The notes under the pieces were generated by a model. The model saw only the letters and a list, made by a program, of their open reading frames with translations. It did no database searches and was not told where the DNA came from. Shown piece by piece: positions 18,853-26,161 of a stretch of 52,386 nucleotides of DNA (position 1 is its first letter; every line of letters starts with the position of its first letter). Position numbers and translations under genes: made by a program. The stretch comes from Methylobacterium segetis. GTDB taxonomy: Bacteria; Pseudomonadota; Alphaproteobacteria; Rhizobiales; Beijerinckiaceae. Location: the NCBI RefSeq assembly GCF_004348265.1, contig NZ_SMNT01000027.1, forward strand, positions 1 to 52,386. Reading direction: 5' to 3'.

Positions 18853-19548
18853 ATGACCCTTCGCATCGGCCTCCTCGTCTTCCCCGGCGTGCAGCAACTC
18901 GACCTCACCGCCCCCTACGAGGTGTTCGCCGCCCTGCCCGGGGCGGAGATGCATCTCGTCGCGGCCGATCTCGCGCCCGTGCGCAGCACGACCGGGCTCG
19001 TGCTCGCCCCGACGACCCGGCTCGCCGATTGCCCCGACCTCGACGTGGTCTGCGTGCCGGGCGGCAGCGGCGTCAACACCCTGATGCGGGACGCAACCCT
19101 CCACGCCTTCCTGCGCCGTCAGGCGGAGACCGCGCGCCACCTCACCTCCGTCTGCACGGGCGCGCTGGTGCTCGGCGCGGCGGGGCTCCTGCGGGGCCGG
19201 CGGGCGACGACGCATTGGGCGGCGCACGACCTCCTGCCGGCCTTCGGGGCGACCCCCGTGCGCAAGCGCGTGGTGCGCGACGGCGCGCTCCTGACAGGCG
19301 GCGGCGTCACCGCGGGGATCGACTTCGCCCTGGCGCTCGCGGCGGAGATCGCGGGCGAGACGGCGGCGCACGGAATCCAGCTCGCCCTCGAATACGCCCC
19401 TGCCCCGCCCTTCGCCGCGGGCCATCCGGACGAGGCCCCGGCCGCCGCGCTCGCGGCGGCCCGCGCCCGCCTCGGCCCGAGCCGGCGGGAACGGGAGCGG
19501 ATCGTGGCCGAGATCACGGGCGCGGAGGTGCCGCGGGCCGAATGGTGA
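18853..19548 (+). CDS. DJ-1/PfpI family protein, isonitrile-hydratase-like
   Basis: A 231-residue class-I glutamine-amidotransferase-fold protein. The nucleophile is Cys101 in TSVCTGALVLGAAGLLRGRRATTHW, and the acidic residue of the site comes from DLTAPYEVF (Asp17/Glu23 region). This motif set matches isonitrile hydratase (InhA), which adds water to isonitriles to give N-substituted formamides. Other DJ-1 members are chaperones or glyoxalases, so the assignment is by motif only. The start ATG 18853 is the usual family start (MTLRIGLLVFPGVQQLD). It reads toward the acyl-CoA synthetase. Confidence 0.82.
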   Translation: MTLRIGLLVFPGVQQLDLTAPYEVFAALPGAEMHLVAADLAPVRSTTGLVLAPTTRLADCPDLDVVCVPGGSGVNTLMRDATLHAFLRRQAETARHLTSVCTGALVLGAAGLLRGRRATTHWAAHDLLPAFGATPVRKRVVRDGALLTGGGVTAGIDFALALAAEIAGETAAHGIQLALEYAPAPPFAAGHPDEAPAAALAAARARLGPSRRERERIVAEITGAEVPRAEW

Positions 19549-19621
19549 AGGGCGCGCCCGAACGCACGCACGATTGATCGGGCGCGGTCGCGCGGTATCG
19601 TGCCGGCAGGAGAGAAACGCC

Positions 19622-21283
19622 ATGACCGCCGACACGACGAACGCCGACAAGCCGGGCGCCGACACGATCTACGACCGCGACCTCGACCGGAACCCGGCCA
19701 ATTTCCAGCCGCTGACGCCGCTGAGCTACCTCGACCGGGCCGCGCGCGTCTTCCCCGACCACGTGGCGGTGATCCACGGGCCGCTCCGGCGCAGCTACGC
19801 CGATCTCTACGCCCGCAGCCGCCGCCTCGCCTCGGCGCTCAAGGCGCGGGGCATCGGGCGCGGCGACACCGTGGCGGTGCTGCTCTCGAACACGCCCGAG
19901 ATGATCGAGTGCCATTACGGGGTGCCGATGACGGGGGCAGTGCTCAACACGCTCAACACCCGGCTCGATGCGGGGGCGCTGGCCTTCTGCCTCGACCACG
20001 GGGAGGCCAAGATCTTCATCACCGATCGCGAATTCTCGAAGGTTGCGGGGCCGGCGCTGGAGAAGGCGGGGGTCGAACCCTTCGTGATCGACGTGGACGA
20101 CCCCGAATACGGGGGCGAGGGCACGGCTCTCGGCGAGATCGGCTACGAGGCATTCCTCGCCGAGGGCGATCCCGAGCACGACTGGACCATGCCGGGGGAC
20201 GAGTGGGACGCGATCTCGCTCAACTACACCTCGGGCACCACGGGCGATCCGAAGGGCGTGGTCTACCACCACCGCGGCGCGGCGCTCCTCTCCCTCGGCA
20301 ACGTCATCACGGGAGGCATGTACGGGCATCCCGTCTATCTCTGGACGCTGCCGATGTTCCACTGCAACGGCTGGTGCTTTCCCTGGACGCTCTCGGTGGT
20401 GGCCGGCACGCATGTCTGCCTGCGTCAGGTTCGCGCCGGGGCGATGTACCGGGCGCTCGCCGAGCACGACGTCACGCATCTGTGCGGCGCGCCGATCGTG
20501 ATGCAGCTCCTCCTCAACGCGCCGGATTCCGAGAAGCGCCCCCTGCCCCGCCGGGTCTCCTTCATGACGGCGGCCGCACCCCCGCCGCAGGCCGTGCTTG
20601 CCGCGATGGGTGAGGCGGGCTTCGACGTGACCCACCTCTACGGGCTGACCGAGACCTACGGCCCGGCGGTCGTGAACGCGTGGCACGAGGCGTGGGACGA
20701 CCTGCCCCCGGACGAGCGCGCCGCCCGGATGGCGCGCCAGGGCGTGCGCTACCCCGTCCTCGAAGGTTTCGACGTGCGCGACCCCGACACGATGGACTCG
20801 GTCCCCGCCGACGGGGAGACGATGGGCGAGGCGATGTTCCGCGGCAACGTGGTGATGCGCGGCTACCTCAAGAACCCGAAGGCGACGCAGGCCGCCTTCG
20901 CGGGCGGCTGGTTCCGCTCCGGCGACCTCGGGGTGAAGCACCCGGACGGCTACATCCAGCTCAAGGACCGCTCGAAGGACATCATCATCTCGGGCGGCGA
21001 GAACATCTCCTCGATCGAGGTGGAGGATGCGCTCTTCAAGCACCCGGCGGTGGCCGCCGCCGCGGTCGTCGCCAAGCCCGACGAGAAGTGGGGCGAGACG
21101 CCGGTCGCCTTCGTGGAGCTGAAAGAGGGCCGGACGGTCGAGCCCGACGCCCTGATCGCGTGGTGCCGCGAGCGGCTCGCCCCCTACAAGCTGCCCCGCC
21201 AGATCGTGTTCGGCGAATTGCCGAAGACCTCGACCGGGAAGGTGCAGAAATACGTCCTGCGCGAGCGGGCGAAGGAGGGCTGA
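19622..21283 (+). CDS. AMP-dependent acyl-CoA synthetase
   Basis: A 553-residue ANL-superfamily enzyme that activates a carboxylic acid with ATP to an acyl-AMP and then forms the CoA thioester. It has the P-loop-like LNYTSGTTGDPKGV, the YGLTETYGP adenylate motif, GWFRSGDLGVKHPDGYIQLKDRSKDII, and the C-terminal catalytic Lys region PKTSTGKVQKYVL. LPMFHCNGWCFPW and the SGTTGDPKGVVYHHRG segment are typical of the medium-chain/alkK-like subgroup, often annotated as 3-methylmercaptopropionyl-CoA ligase-like (DmdB). ATG 19622 is behind GGCAGGAGAG. Substrate not determined. Confidence 0.92.
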   Translation: MTADTTNADKPGADTIYDRDLDRNPANFQPLTPLSYLDRAARVFPDHVAVIHGPLRRSYADLYARSRRLASALKARGIGRGDTVAVLLSNTPEMIECHYGVPMTGAVLNTLNTRLDAGALAFCLDHGEAKIFITDREFSKVAGPALEKAGVEPFVIDVDDPEYGGEGTALGEIGYEAFLAEGDPEHDWTMPGDEWDAISLNYTSGTTGDPKGVVYHHRGAALLSLGNVITGGMYGHPVYLWTLPMFHCNGWCFPWTLSVVAGTHVCLRQVRAGAMYRALAEHDVTHLCGAPIVMQLLLNAPDSEKRPLPRRVSFMTAAAPPPQAVLAAMGEAGFDVTHLYGLTETYGPAVVNAWHEAWDDLPPDERAARMARQGVRYPVLEGFDVRDPDTMDSVPADGETMGEAMFRGNVVMRGYLKNPKATQAAFAGGWFRSGDLGVKHPDGYIQLKDRSKDIIISGGENISSIEVEDALFKHPAVAAAAVVAKPDEKWGETPVAFVELKEGRTVEPDALIAWCRERLAPYKLPRQIVFGELPKTSTGKVQKYVLRERAKEG

Positions 21284-21372
21284 GGCGGCCCCCCCGCCCC
21301 GCCCTCGCCCGCACGGTCGAGAGGGTCGCGCGGTGCCGGCGCGGAAGCGACCGGCCGGGCCCGCGCAGCCGC

Positions 21373-21696
21373 TCAGCGCTCGAACACGACGTTCAGCTCG
21401 CGCTGGCGCTCGGTGACGACGTTGAAGGGGTACCTGTAGCGGGTGTCGAGCCCGGGCAGCACGCCGGGGCAGACGATGTAGGAGAGCTTCACCTGCGTGT
21501 AGCAGACGCCCTGCTGACGGGCCGCGAAGGCGAGGCGCGGGTTCACGCAGGACCCGTCGCTGAGCCGGCCCTCCGGGCAGGCGGCCGGGCGGAGCGGCGG
21601 GGCCGCGACGGCGCGCGGCTGCGCGGCGGCCTCGGGCACCCCCTGCGGGCCGGCGAGGAGGGCGAGGGCGAGGAGGGAAAGGGATGTGTGACGCAT
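21373..21696 (-). CDS. Small secreted protein downstream of the beta-barrel gene
   Basis: A 107-residue exported protein: MRHTSLSLLALALLAGPQG gives a clear signal peptide. The mature part has five Cys-free stretches and three Cys residues (PAACPEG, DGSCVNPR, GVCYTQV, YIVCPGV are the Cys contexts, so four in all), suggesting disulfides in the periplasm. No family recognised. ATG 21696 has GAGGAG upstream, and the gene begins only 10 bp after the end of the beta-barrel gene, so the two should be co-transcribed and may act together in the envelope. Confidence 0.7.
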   Translation of the reverse strand: MRHTSLSLLALALLAGPQGVPEAAAQPRAVAAPPLRPAACPEGRLSDGSCVNPRLAFAARQQGVCYTQVKLSYIVCPGVLPGLDTRYRYPFNVVTERQRELNVVFER

Positions 21697-21706
21697 CGTC
21701 GACTCC

Positions 21707-22978
21707 TCAGAACCGGATGGTGGCGCCGCCGCCGATCGACCAGCCCGTGTAGGACAGGCGCGGCTGGCCCGTGCCAGGCACGATCCCGAAGCCCGGGAAG
21801 GGCTCCTTGTCCGGGTTCACGGCCTCGCGCACGAAGATGCGCTCGCCACGCAGGCTCAGGGAGACCGTCTCGGTGAGCGTGTATTGCAGGGTGCCGCCCG
21901 CCCCGTAGCGCTCGCGGGCCGGCAGGAACTGGAACGTGGTCGGGTCATAGGAATTCACGTCGCGGTAGAGATAGCTCAGGGTGGGCCCGAGCGCGAAGCT
22001 GCCCCGGCGGTACAGGGTGTCGAGGCCGACGCGGTAGAGGTTGCTGTTCGAGTTGCGCGGCTCGGCCACGAGACCCGGCAGCACGGCGTTCGGCACGAAG
22101 TTGCGCTGCGTGTTGTTGAAGGAGGCGCTCAGCGTCGTCAGCCACGCCTCCGCCCAGGCATAGCCCACCTGTCCCGAGATGCCGACGCGCTCGCCCGAGC
22201 GGATCAGCGGCGCCCGATCGACGAAGGTGGTGCCGTCCTGCGAGTAGACCACGGCGAGGTTGCCGCTCCAGGGACCCTCCTCGTAGGCGAGCGAGGCGGT
22301 GACCGAGGCGGTGTCGCCGGATTTCGTCTCGACGAAGGCGTCGATCCCCGTGAACGGGTCCGGCGGACCCTCGCGGAAGAAGGGCCCGCGGGTCGTGTAG
22401 CCGAGGGTCAGGTTGAACAGCATCGTCTGGCCGAGGGGCACGTTGACGCCGACGCTCGGGCCGAAATTCAGCCCCTCCCCGAAGGTCGGCACGTCCACGA
22501 GGTCCGAATCGAGCCGGGCGAGGAAGCGCGTGCCCGCGAGGTAGCTCTCGCCGGTGGGCAGGTTCATGTTGATCGAGGCGAAGGGCTGAACCCCGTCGAT
22601 GCCGAGATAGGTGGCGGTGGCCGAGAGCTGCGTGTCGAGGGCGGTGCGCACGGAGCCGCTGAGGCCCGGCGTGCCCTGCCGCGAATCGACGTAGCCGCCG
22701 CGGGCAGTGAGATCGATCTTCAGGTCGGGGCTCGGCTGGCCCGAGATGGCGAGGCCGAAGGGCAGGTAGAATTGCGTGCCGGAGCCGCGCACGCCGAGCG
22801 GGGCGACGCCGGTTGGCTGGCCCTTGGTGCCGCTGAAGCTGAAATACCGGAACTCGGTGTTGAACGTCGTGGTCCAGGCCGGCTCGAAGGCGGGCGGCGC
22901 GGCCGGCGCCAGGGCGAGGTCGGCCGCCCAGGCCGGCCCCGTCGCGAGCAATCCGCAGATGATCGAAAGTTTTCGCAC
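21707..22978 (-). CDS. Outer-membrane beta-barrel protein, unknown role
   Basis: A 423-residue protein with a signal peptide ending AWA-A near residue 19. The rest is a run of amphipathic beta strands rich in Gly, aromatic residues and Thr/Ser (for example FNTEFRYFSFSG, LYRVGLDTLYRRGSFALGP), and it ends in Phe in the strand GGGATIRF, the outer-membrane assembly signal. This supports a 12-16 strand barrel. No porin or TonB family could be assigned; the long soluble-looking loops around 190-210 are Asp/Pro-rich. It starts at GTG 22978 with GGAGAG upstream. The following small secreted gene is 10 bp away. Confidence 0.8.
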   Translation of the reverse strand: MRKLSIICGLLATGPAWAADLALAPAAPPAFEPAWTTTFNTEFRYFSFSGTKGQPTGVAPLGVRGSGTQFYLPFGLAISGQPSPDLKIDLTARGGYVDSRQGTPGLSGSVRTALDTQLSATATYLGIDGVQPFASINMNLPTGESYLAGTRFLARLDSDLVDVPTFGEGLNFGPSVGVNVPLGQTMLFNLTLGYTTRGPFFREGPPDPFTGIDAFVETKSGDTASVTASLAYEEGPWSGNLAVVYSQDGTTFVDRAPLIRSGERVGISGQVGYAWAEAWLTTLSASFNNTQRNFVPNAVLPGLVAEPRNSNSNLYRVGLDTLYRRGSFALGPTLSYLYRDVNSYDPTTFQFLPARERYGAGGTLQYTLTETVSLSLRGERIFVREAVNPDKEPFPGFGIVPGTGQPRLSYTGWSIGGGATIRF

Positions 22979-23101
22979 CGAATCTCTCCAAGTCTATCCG
23001 GTACAGATTGCTGAAGATTCGGCGAAAATTTCAATATTTGCGCTTTGATAAGGTGCATCTGTTGCCGAAAAGCAACCGACTGCGTGCGAATAAAGCAGTA
23101 T

Positions 23102-23123
23102 AGCCCGGCCGCAAGGCCGGGCT
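23102..23123 (-). terminator. Hairpin after the small exported-protein gene
   Basis: AGCCCGGCC (23102-23110) and GGCCGGGCT (23115-23123) form a perfect 9-bp stem with a four-base loop, 40 bp after the stop of the gene at 23163-23456 (minus strand). Only a broken T-run follows (ATACTGCTTTATT on the minus strand), so it may be a weak terminator or an RNA-stability element rather than a strong stop. Confidence 0.55.
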
Positions 23124-23162
23124 GAAACGCTTCGATCTGAACGTTCGATGGAAGAGCGAGCG

Positions 23163-23456
23163 TTACCGGAAGTTCGGCGGCCGGCTCACCTGCACGGCCG
23201 CGCCCTTGCTGAGCTGATCCTTCGCGTTCCCGGCACCCGCGGCAACGATGCCGCCATGGCCATAATTGACCTTGTTCGACACTGTCGGCTGGGGAACGAC
23301 GACCTTGCTCGGAGTACCGACGACCGGCCGGGCGGCAACGCCGCCGGGCCGCGTGTAGCAGAGCGCCCCCGTGCAGGCCTGGGCCGATGAGGCGGCGAGG
23401 AAGCCGGAGGTGAGGAGCGCCGCGCCGAGCAGCGGGAACGTGGGACGGCGTGTCAT
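23163..23456 (-). CDS. Small exported protein with a Gly-rich tail
   Basis: A 97-residue protein. Residues 1-30 form a signal peptide (TFPLLGAALLTSGFLAASSAQA). The mature part holds two Cys (ACTGALCY), then a Val/Pro-rich linker and KVNYGHGGIVAAGAGNAKDQL. I do not recognise it. The phrase YGHGGIVAAGAGN resembles secretion-signal-like repeats of haemagglutinin-type proteins but is too short to assign. ATG 23456 is chosen for its position before the signal peptide; the ribosome-binding site is weak. Confidence 0.6.
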   Translation of the reverse strand: MTRRPTFPLLGAALLTSGFLAASSAQACTGALCYTRPGGVAARPVVGTPSKVVVPQPTVSNKVNYGHGGIVAAGAGNAKDQLSKGAAVQVSRPPNFR

Positions 23457-23714
23457 CGTCGGAACCCTTCGGCGGAGGAGGAGCACCCACCCAGCCCGTC
23501 CGCCCCGGCGGCCTGGATGCGATCGGTGAGGCGAAGATGTCCCGCTCTCACCCGCTCAACGAACACTCATTTTTTCCAGGACGCTTCCCCAGAAGTGAGG
23601 AGGACGTCCGATCTTTCTGGTCTTCCCGCGCCCGCAAAGCGGACGAAGAGCAGATTTTGCCGAACCATCGGCACCGTCGAGCCGGGATGGATCGATCAAC
23701 CGGTGTCCGGCGCC

Positions 23715-24014
23715 TCAGCGAATGCCGCCGGGTGCGACCCGCGCGGGCGGCGGGCCGCCCGCGTTGACCTTCTGGCCGTTCGACATCTGATAGACGCCGC
23801 CGCCGATATAGGTGGGGCTGACGGATGGGGGTCTCAGTTGCTGCTGGACGGGCGGCGCTGCACCCGCGCCGGGCGGCCGGGGCATGGCGGGCTTGACGAG
23901 CGGCGCCGGAGCGGCCGCAGGGCGTGCACCGCCGATACCGCCCGCGAGCGCAGGCCCTCCCAGGAGAGAGGCCGCGAGGACGGCCCCAGCGATGGATCCT
24001 GCCCCGTTGCGCAT
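23715..24014 (-). CDS. Small secreted Pro/Gly-rich protein
   Basis: A 99-residue protein with a signal peptide (SIAGAVLAASLLGGPALAGG) and a Pro/Ala/Gln-rich mature part ending NGQKVNAGGPPPARVAPGGIR. It contains the phrase PTYIGGGVYQMSNGQKVN, which looks like a short beta hairpin. The ribosome-binding site GAGGGAGGAG is strong. The next gene on the same strand starts 38 bp upstream, so the pair is likely an operon. Function unknown. Confidence 0.65.
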   Translation of the reverse strand: MRNGAGSIAGAVLAASLLGGPALAGGIGGARPAAAPAPLVKPAMPRPPGAGAAPPVQQQLRPPSVSPTYIGGGVYQMSNGQKVNAGGPPPARVAPGGIR

Positions 24015-24052
24015 GGTGTGCTCCTCCCTCGAAGATCGTGGATCCCGTCGCC

Positions 24053-24346
24053 TCAGCGCCGGTTCTTGTCGGTCCAGGCCGGGCCGCCGACGATCGGCGT
24101 CGGCTTGCCGACATTGGCGAACGGGTTGGACGCCGCCGGACCGCCGGGCTTCGGCTGGACCTTCGGCTCGACCGCAGGGCGCGGCTGGATCGCGGGCTGA
24201 CGCGAGGGCGGCACGCTCCCGATAGAGGCATTGGAGGACGGGCGCTGCCCGAAGCCCTGAGCCGCGACCGGGCCGGGCGCCATCGCGGCCAGCGCAAGCG
24301 CCGCGGCGCCGAAGGCCGTCCTCCTCGCGATGGTCAGGGTCCGCAT
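24053..24346 (-). CDS. Small secreted Pro-rich protein
   Basis: A 97-residue protein beginning MRTLTIARRTAFGAAALALA, a signal peptide with AQG at the cleavage region. The mature chain is Pro/Gln/Ser-rich and ends NPFANVGKPTPIVGGPAWTDKNRR. ATG 24346 follows GAAGGAG. A 16-bp-arm inverted repeat lies 47-82 bp upstream. The gene precedes another small secreted gene on the same strand. No family known to me. Confidence 0.62.
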   Translation of the reverse strand: MRTLTIARRTAFGAAALALAAMAPGPVAAQGFGQRPSSNASIGSVPPSRQPAIQPRPAVEPKVQPKPGGPAASNPFANVGKPTPIVGGPAWTDKNRR

Positions 24347-24392
24347 CCGCGCGCTCCTTCTCGTCTCCGGCCCAGCCTTATGCGGCCTTGAA

Positions 24393-24428
24393 GCGTGCCG
24401 CCTCCTCACTTCTGAGGAGGTGGCACGC
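24393..24428. promoter_or_regulatory. Long near-perfect inverted repeat upstream of a secreted-protein gene
   Basis: GCGTGCCGCCTCCTCA (24393-24408) and TGAGGAGGTGGCACGC (24413-24428) pair over 16 bp with one mismatch around a four-base loop. Neither strand has a following T-run. It sits in the leader of the small secreted gene that starts at 24346. It may be an operator, a bidirectional hairpin or an RNA thermosensor-like leader; the sequence does not decide. Confidence 0.7.
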
Positions 24429-24542
24429 GAAACCTCTATCGCGTGCGGCTTGCGCCAGGATTGCACAGTCGTTCCGTCGAGCGCCTCGGATCGAGGTCAA
24501 TCTTGACATCGATCTTCCGGATGCTTGATGTCGTATTTCAAG

Positions 24543-24560
24543 TCTGAGAGGAATCTCAGA
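24543..24560. promoter_or_regulatory. Inverted repeat before the LuxR-type gene
   Basis: TCTGAGA (24543-24549) and TCTCAGA (24554-24560) flank GGAA in an A/T-rich gap (24347-24655) that holds no gene. LuxR-type regulators often bind similar 18-20 bp dyads, and the site lies 96 bp upstream of the LuxR-family start, so autoregulation is possible. This is inference from position. Confidence 0.45.
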
Positions 24561-24655
24561 AGAACAAATCGGCGGGCATATGGACGATACGTGTATTATT
24601 ATTCAATAAACCAATTGGCGGTTGTATATCCGTCTTGCTCTACCAAGATGCCTCG

Positions 24656-25735
24656 ATGCCCGACCCGTTAAGTCCCGAGCGGATCGCGGCGCTCTACGAG
24701 GCCGCCGGCGAGCCGGACGCGCTCCGGCGCATGGCCGCGATCGTCCAGTCGGTGATGGACACGGAGACGGCCGGGATCTGGCTCGTGGAGGAGGGCCGGG
24801 TCTGCGACCTCACGGTGACCGACGATATCGCCGCCTCCACCGCGCCCTACCTCGCCTATTATCACCGGATCGACCCCTGGAGCGCCGCGCGGCGCCAGCC
24901 CGGCCGGGTCTTCCTCGGCCCCGAGCAGGTCGACGAGGACATGCTCCTGCGCAGCGAGTTCTACAACGATTTCGCCCGCCATTACGGTATGCGCCGGCCG
25001 ATGGGCCTCGCCATGCCGCTCGAGCCGGGGATCATCGGCACGGTCTCCGTCAACCGCGCGGCGGGCAGCCGCCTCCTCGACGTGGCGGACAAGGACCGGC
25101 TCGCGGATCTGGGCCTCCATCTCGGGGCGGCCCTGCGTCTGCACCGCCGCTTCCGCGCAGTCGGCGCACGCGGAGGGGAGGCCGCGGACGCCCTCGATGC
25201 CCTCGCCTTCGGAATCGTCGTCTGCGGGCCGAACGGGCGGGTGCGCCGGCTCAACCGTGCGGCCGAGGATCTCGCGCGGGCGGGCGCCGGCCTCGCGCTC
25301 GGGCCGCGCGGCGCTCTCGCGGCGGCCTCGCCCGGCGAGAGCGCGGACCTGCGTGCCCTGGTGCAGGGCGCGGCCGCCGGGCGGCCCGGGGCGATGCGGC
25401 TGCGGGGGAAGGACGGAATCCGGCTCTCGGTGCTGGCCACGCCGCTGGGGGCGGGGCGCGCCGCTCCCAGCGCGCTCCTCACCCTGCGCCGGGACGACGC
25501 GCCGGCCGCCCCCGCCCCGGCCCTGCTGCAGCGGCTCTTCGGCCTGACCCCGGCCCAGGCCGCCCTCTGCGGGCAGCTCGCGGCAGGCCTCACCTTCGAG
25601 GAGGCCGCCGCCGCCCGCGGCGTCGCGGTGAGCACGGCCCGCACCCACTTCCTCGGCATCCTCGCCCGCACCGGCACGCAGAACCTGCGCGACCTCCTGC
25701 GCCTGCTCGGCACCCTGCCGCCCCTGGCGGGCTGA
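24656..25735 (+). CDS. LuxR-family transcription regulator
   Basis: A 359-residue regulator. The C-terminal 65 residues form the LuxR helix-turn-helix: LFGLTPAQAALCGQLAAGLTFEEAAAARGVAVSTARTHFLGILARTGTQNLRDLLRLL, with the recognition helix in STARTHF. The N-terminal part (about 1-180) has a PAS/GAF-like alpha-beta pattern (GIWLVEEGRVCDLTVTDD, GIIGTVSVNRAAGSRLL). A second PAS-like segment (about 185-260) follows. ATG 24656 is chosen; TTG 24635 is in frame just upstream. It is convergent with the ethylene-receptor-like two-component pair and could be its output or a separate system. Confidence 0.82.
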   Translation: MPDPLSPERIAALYEAAGEPDALRRMAAIVQSVMDTETAGIWLVEEGRVCDLTVTDDIAASTAPYLAYYHRIDPWSAARRQPGRVFLGPEQVDEDMLLRSEFYNDFARHYGMRRPMGLAMPLEPGIIGTVSVNRAAGSRLLDVADKDRLADLGLHLGAALRLHRRFRAVGARGGEAADALDALAFGIVVCGPNGRVRRLNRAAEDLARAGAGLALGPRGALAAASPGESADLRALVQGAAAGRPGAMRLRGKDGIRLSVLATPLGAGRAAPSALLTLRRDDAPAAPAPALLQRLFGLTPAQAALCGQLAAGLTFEEAAAARGVAVSTARTHFLGILARTGTQNLRDLLRLLGTLPPLAG

Positions 25736-25750
25736 GGGCAGGTCCGCCGC

Positions 25751-26158
25751 TCAGCCGATGCCGAGGCGGCGCACGGCCGCGACGATGGCGGAGGGGCGGT
25801 AGGGCTTCATGACGAGGAGGCTGTCGCGCACCTGCCGGGGCTCCTCGGCGCTGTAGCCCGTCACGTAGATCACCGGCAGGCCCGGCTGCAGGGCGCGGGC
25901 CTGTTCGGCCACGCCCCAGCCGTCGAGGTCTCCGGGCAGGCGGATATCCGTGAACAGGAGGTCGATCGGCGTGCGCGCGGCGAGGATCGCCGCCGCCGCC
26001 TCGCCCGTCAGCGCCTGCACGACCTCGTAGCCCGCTTCCTCGAGCTCGGCCGCGACCACCTCGATCAGCATGGCCTCGTCCTCGACGACGAGGATCCGCG
26101 GCCGGTCCGTCATGCCCGCCCTCGTCATGCCCGCCCTCGTCATGCCCGCCCTCGTCAT
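25751..26158 (-). CDS. Single-domain response regulator (CheY-like)
   Basis: A 135-residue receiver with no output domain. It has the acidic pair VVEDEA, phosphoacceptor Asp71 in LLFTDIRLPG (counted from the first Met), Thr in VIYVTGYS and the conserved Lys in VMKPY. The G-Y-S-A-E segment is typical of FixL/GGDEF-associated receivers. The start ATG 26158 overlaps the kinase stop by four bases (ATGA). Three more in-frame ATGs at 26143, 26128 and 26113 come from a 15-bp repeat and would add or remove MTRAG units. It is the direct partner of the ethylene-receptor-like kinase. Confidence 0.88.
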   Translation of the reverse strand: MTRAGMTRAGMTRAGMTDRPRILVVEDEAMLIEVVAAELEEAGYEVVQALTGEAAAAILAARTPIDLLFTDIRLPGDLDGWGVAEQARALQPGLPVIYVTGYSAEEPRQVRDSLLVMKPYRPSAIVAAVRRLGIG

Positions 26159-26161
26159 GCC
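26111..26161. repeat. 15-bp tandem repeat spanning the kinase stop and receiver starts
   Basis: CATGCCCGCCCTCGT is repeated exactly at 26111-26125, 26126-26140 and 26141-26155, with a partial fourth copy (26156-26161). On the minus strand each unit carries an ATG in the receiver frame, and the last copy holds the kinase stop. The repeat encodes MTRAG per unit. Changes in copy number would alter only the receiver N-terminus and leave both frames intact. Confidence 0.9.
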
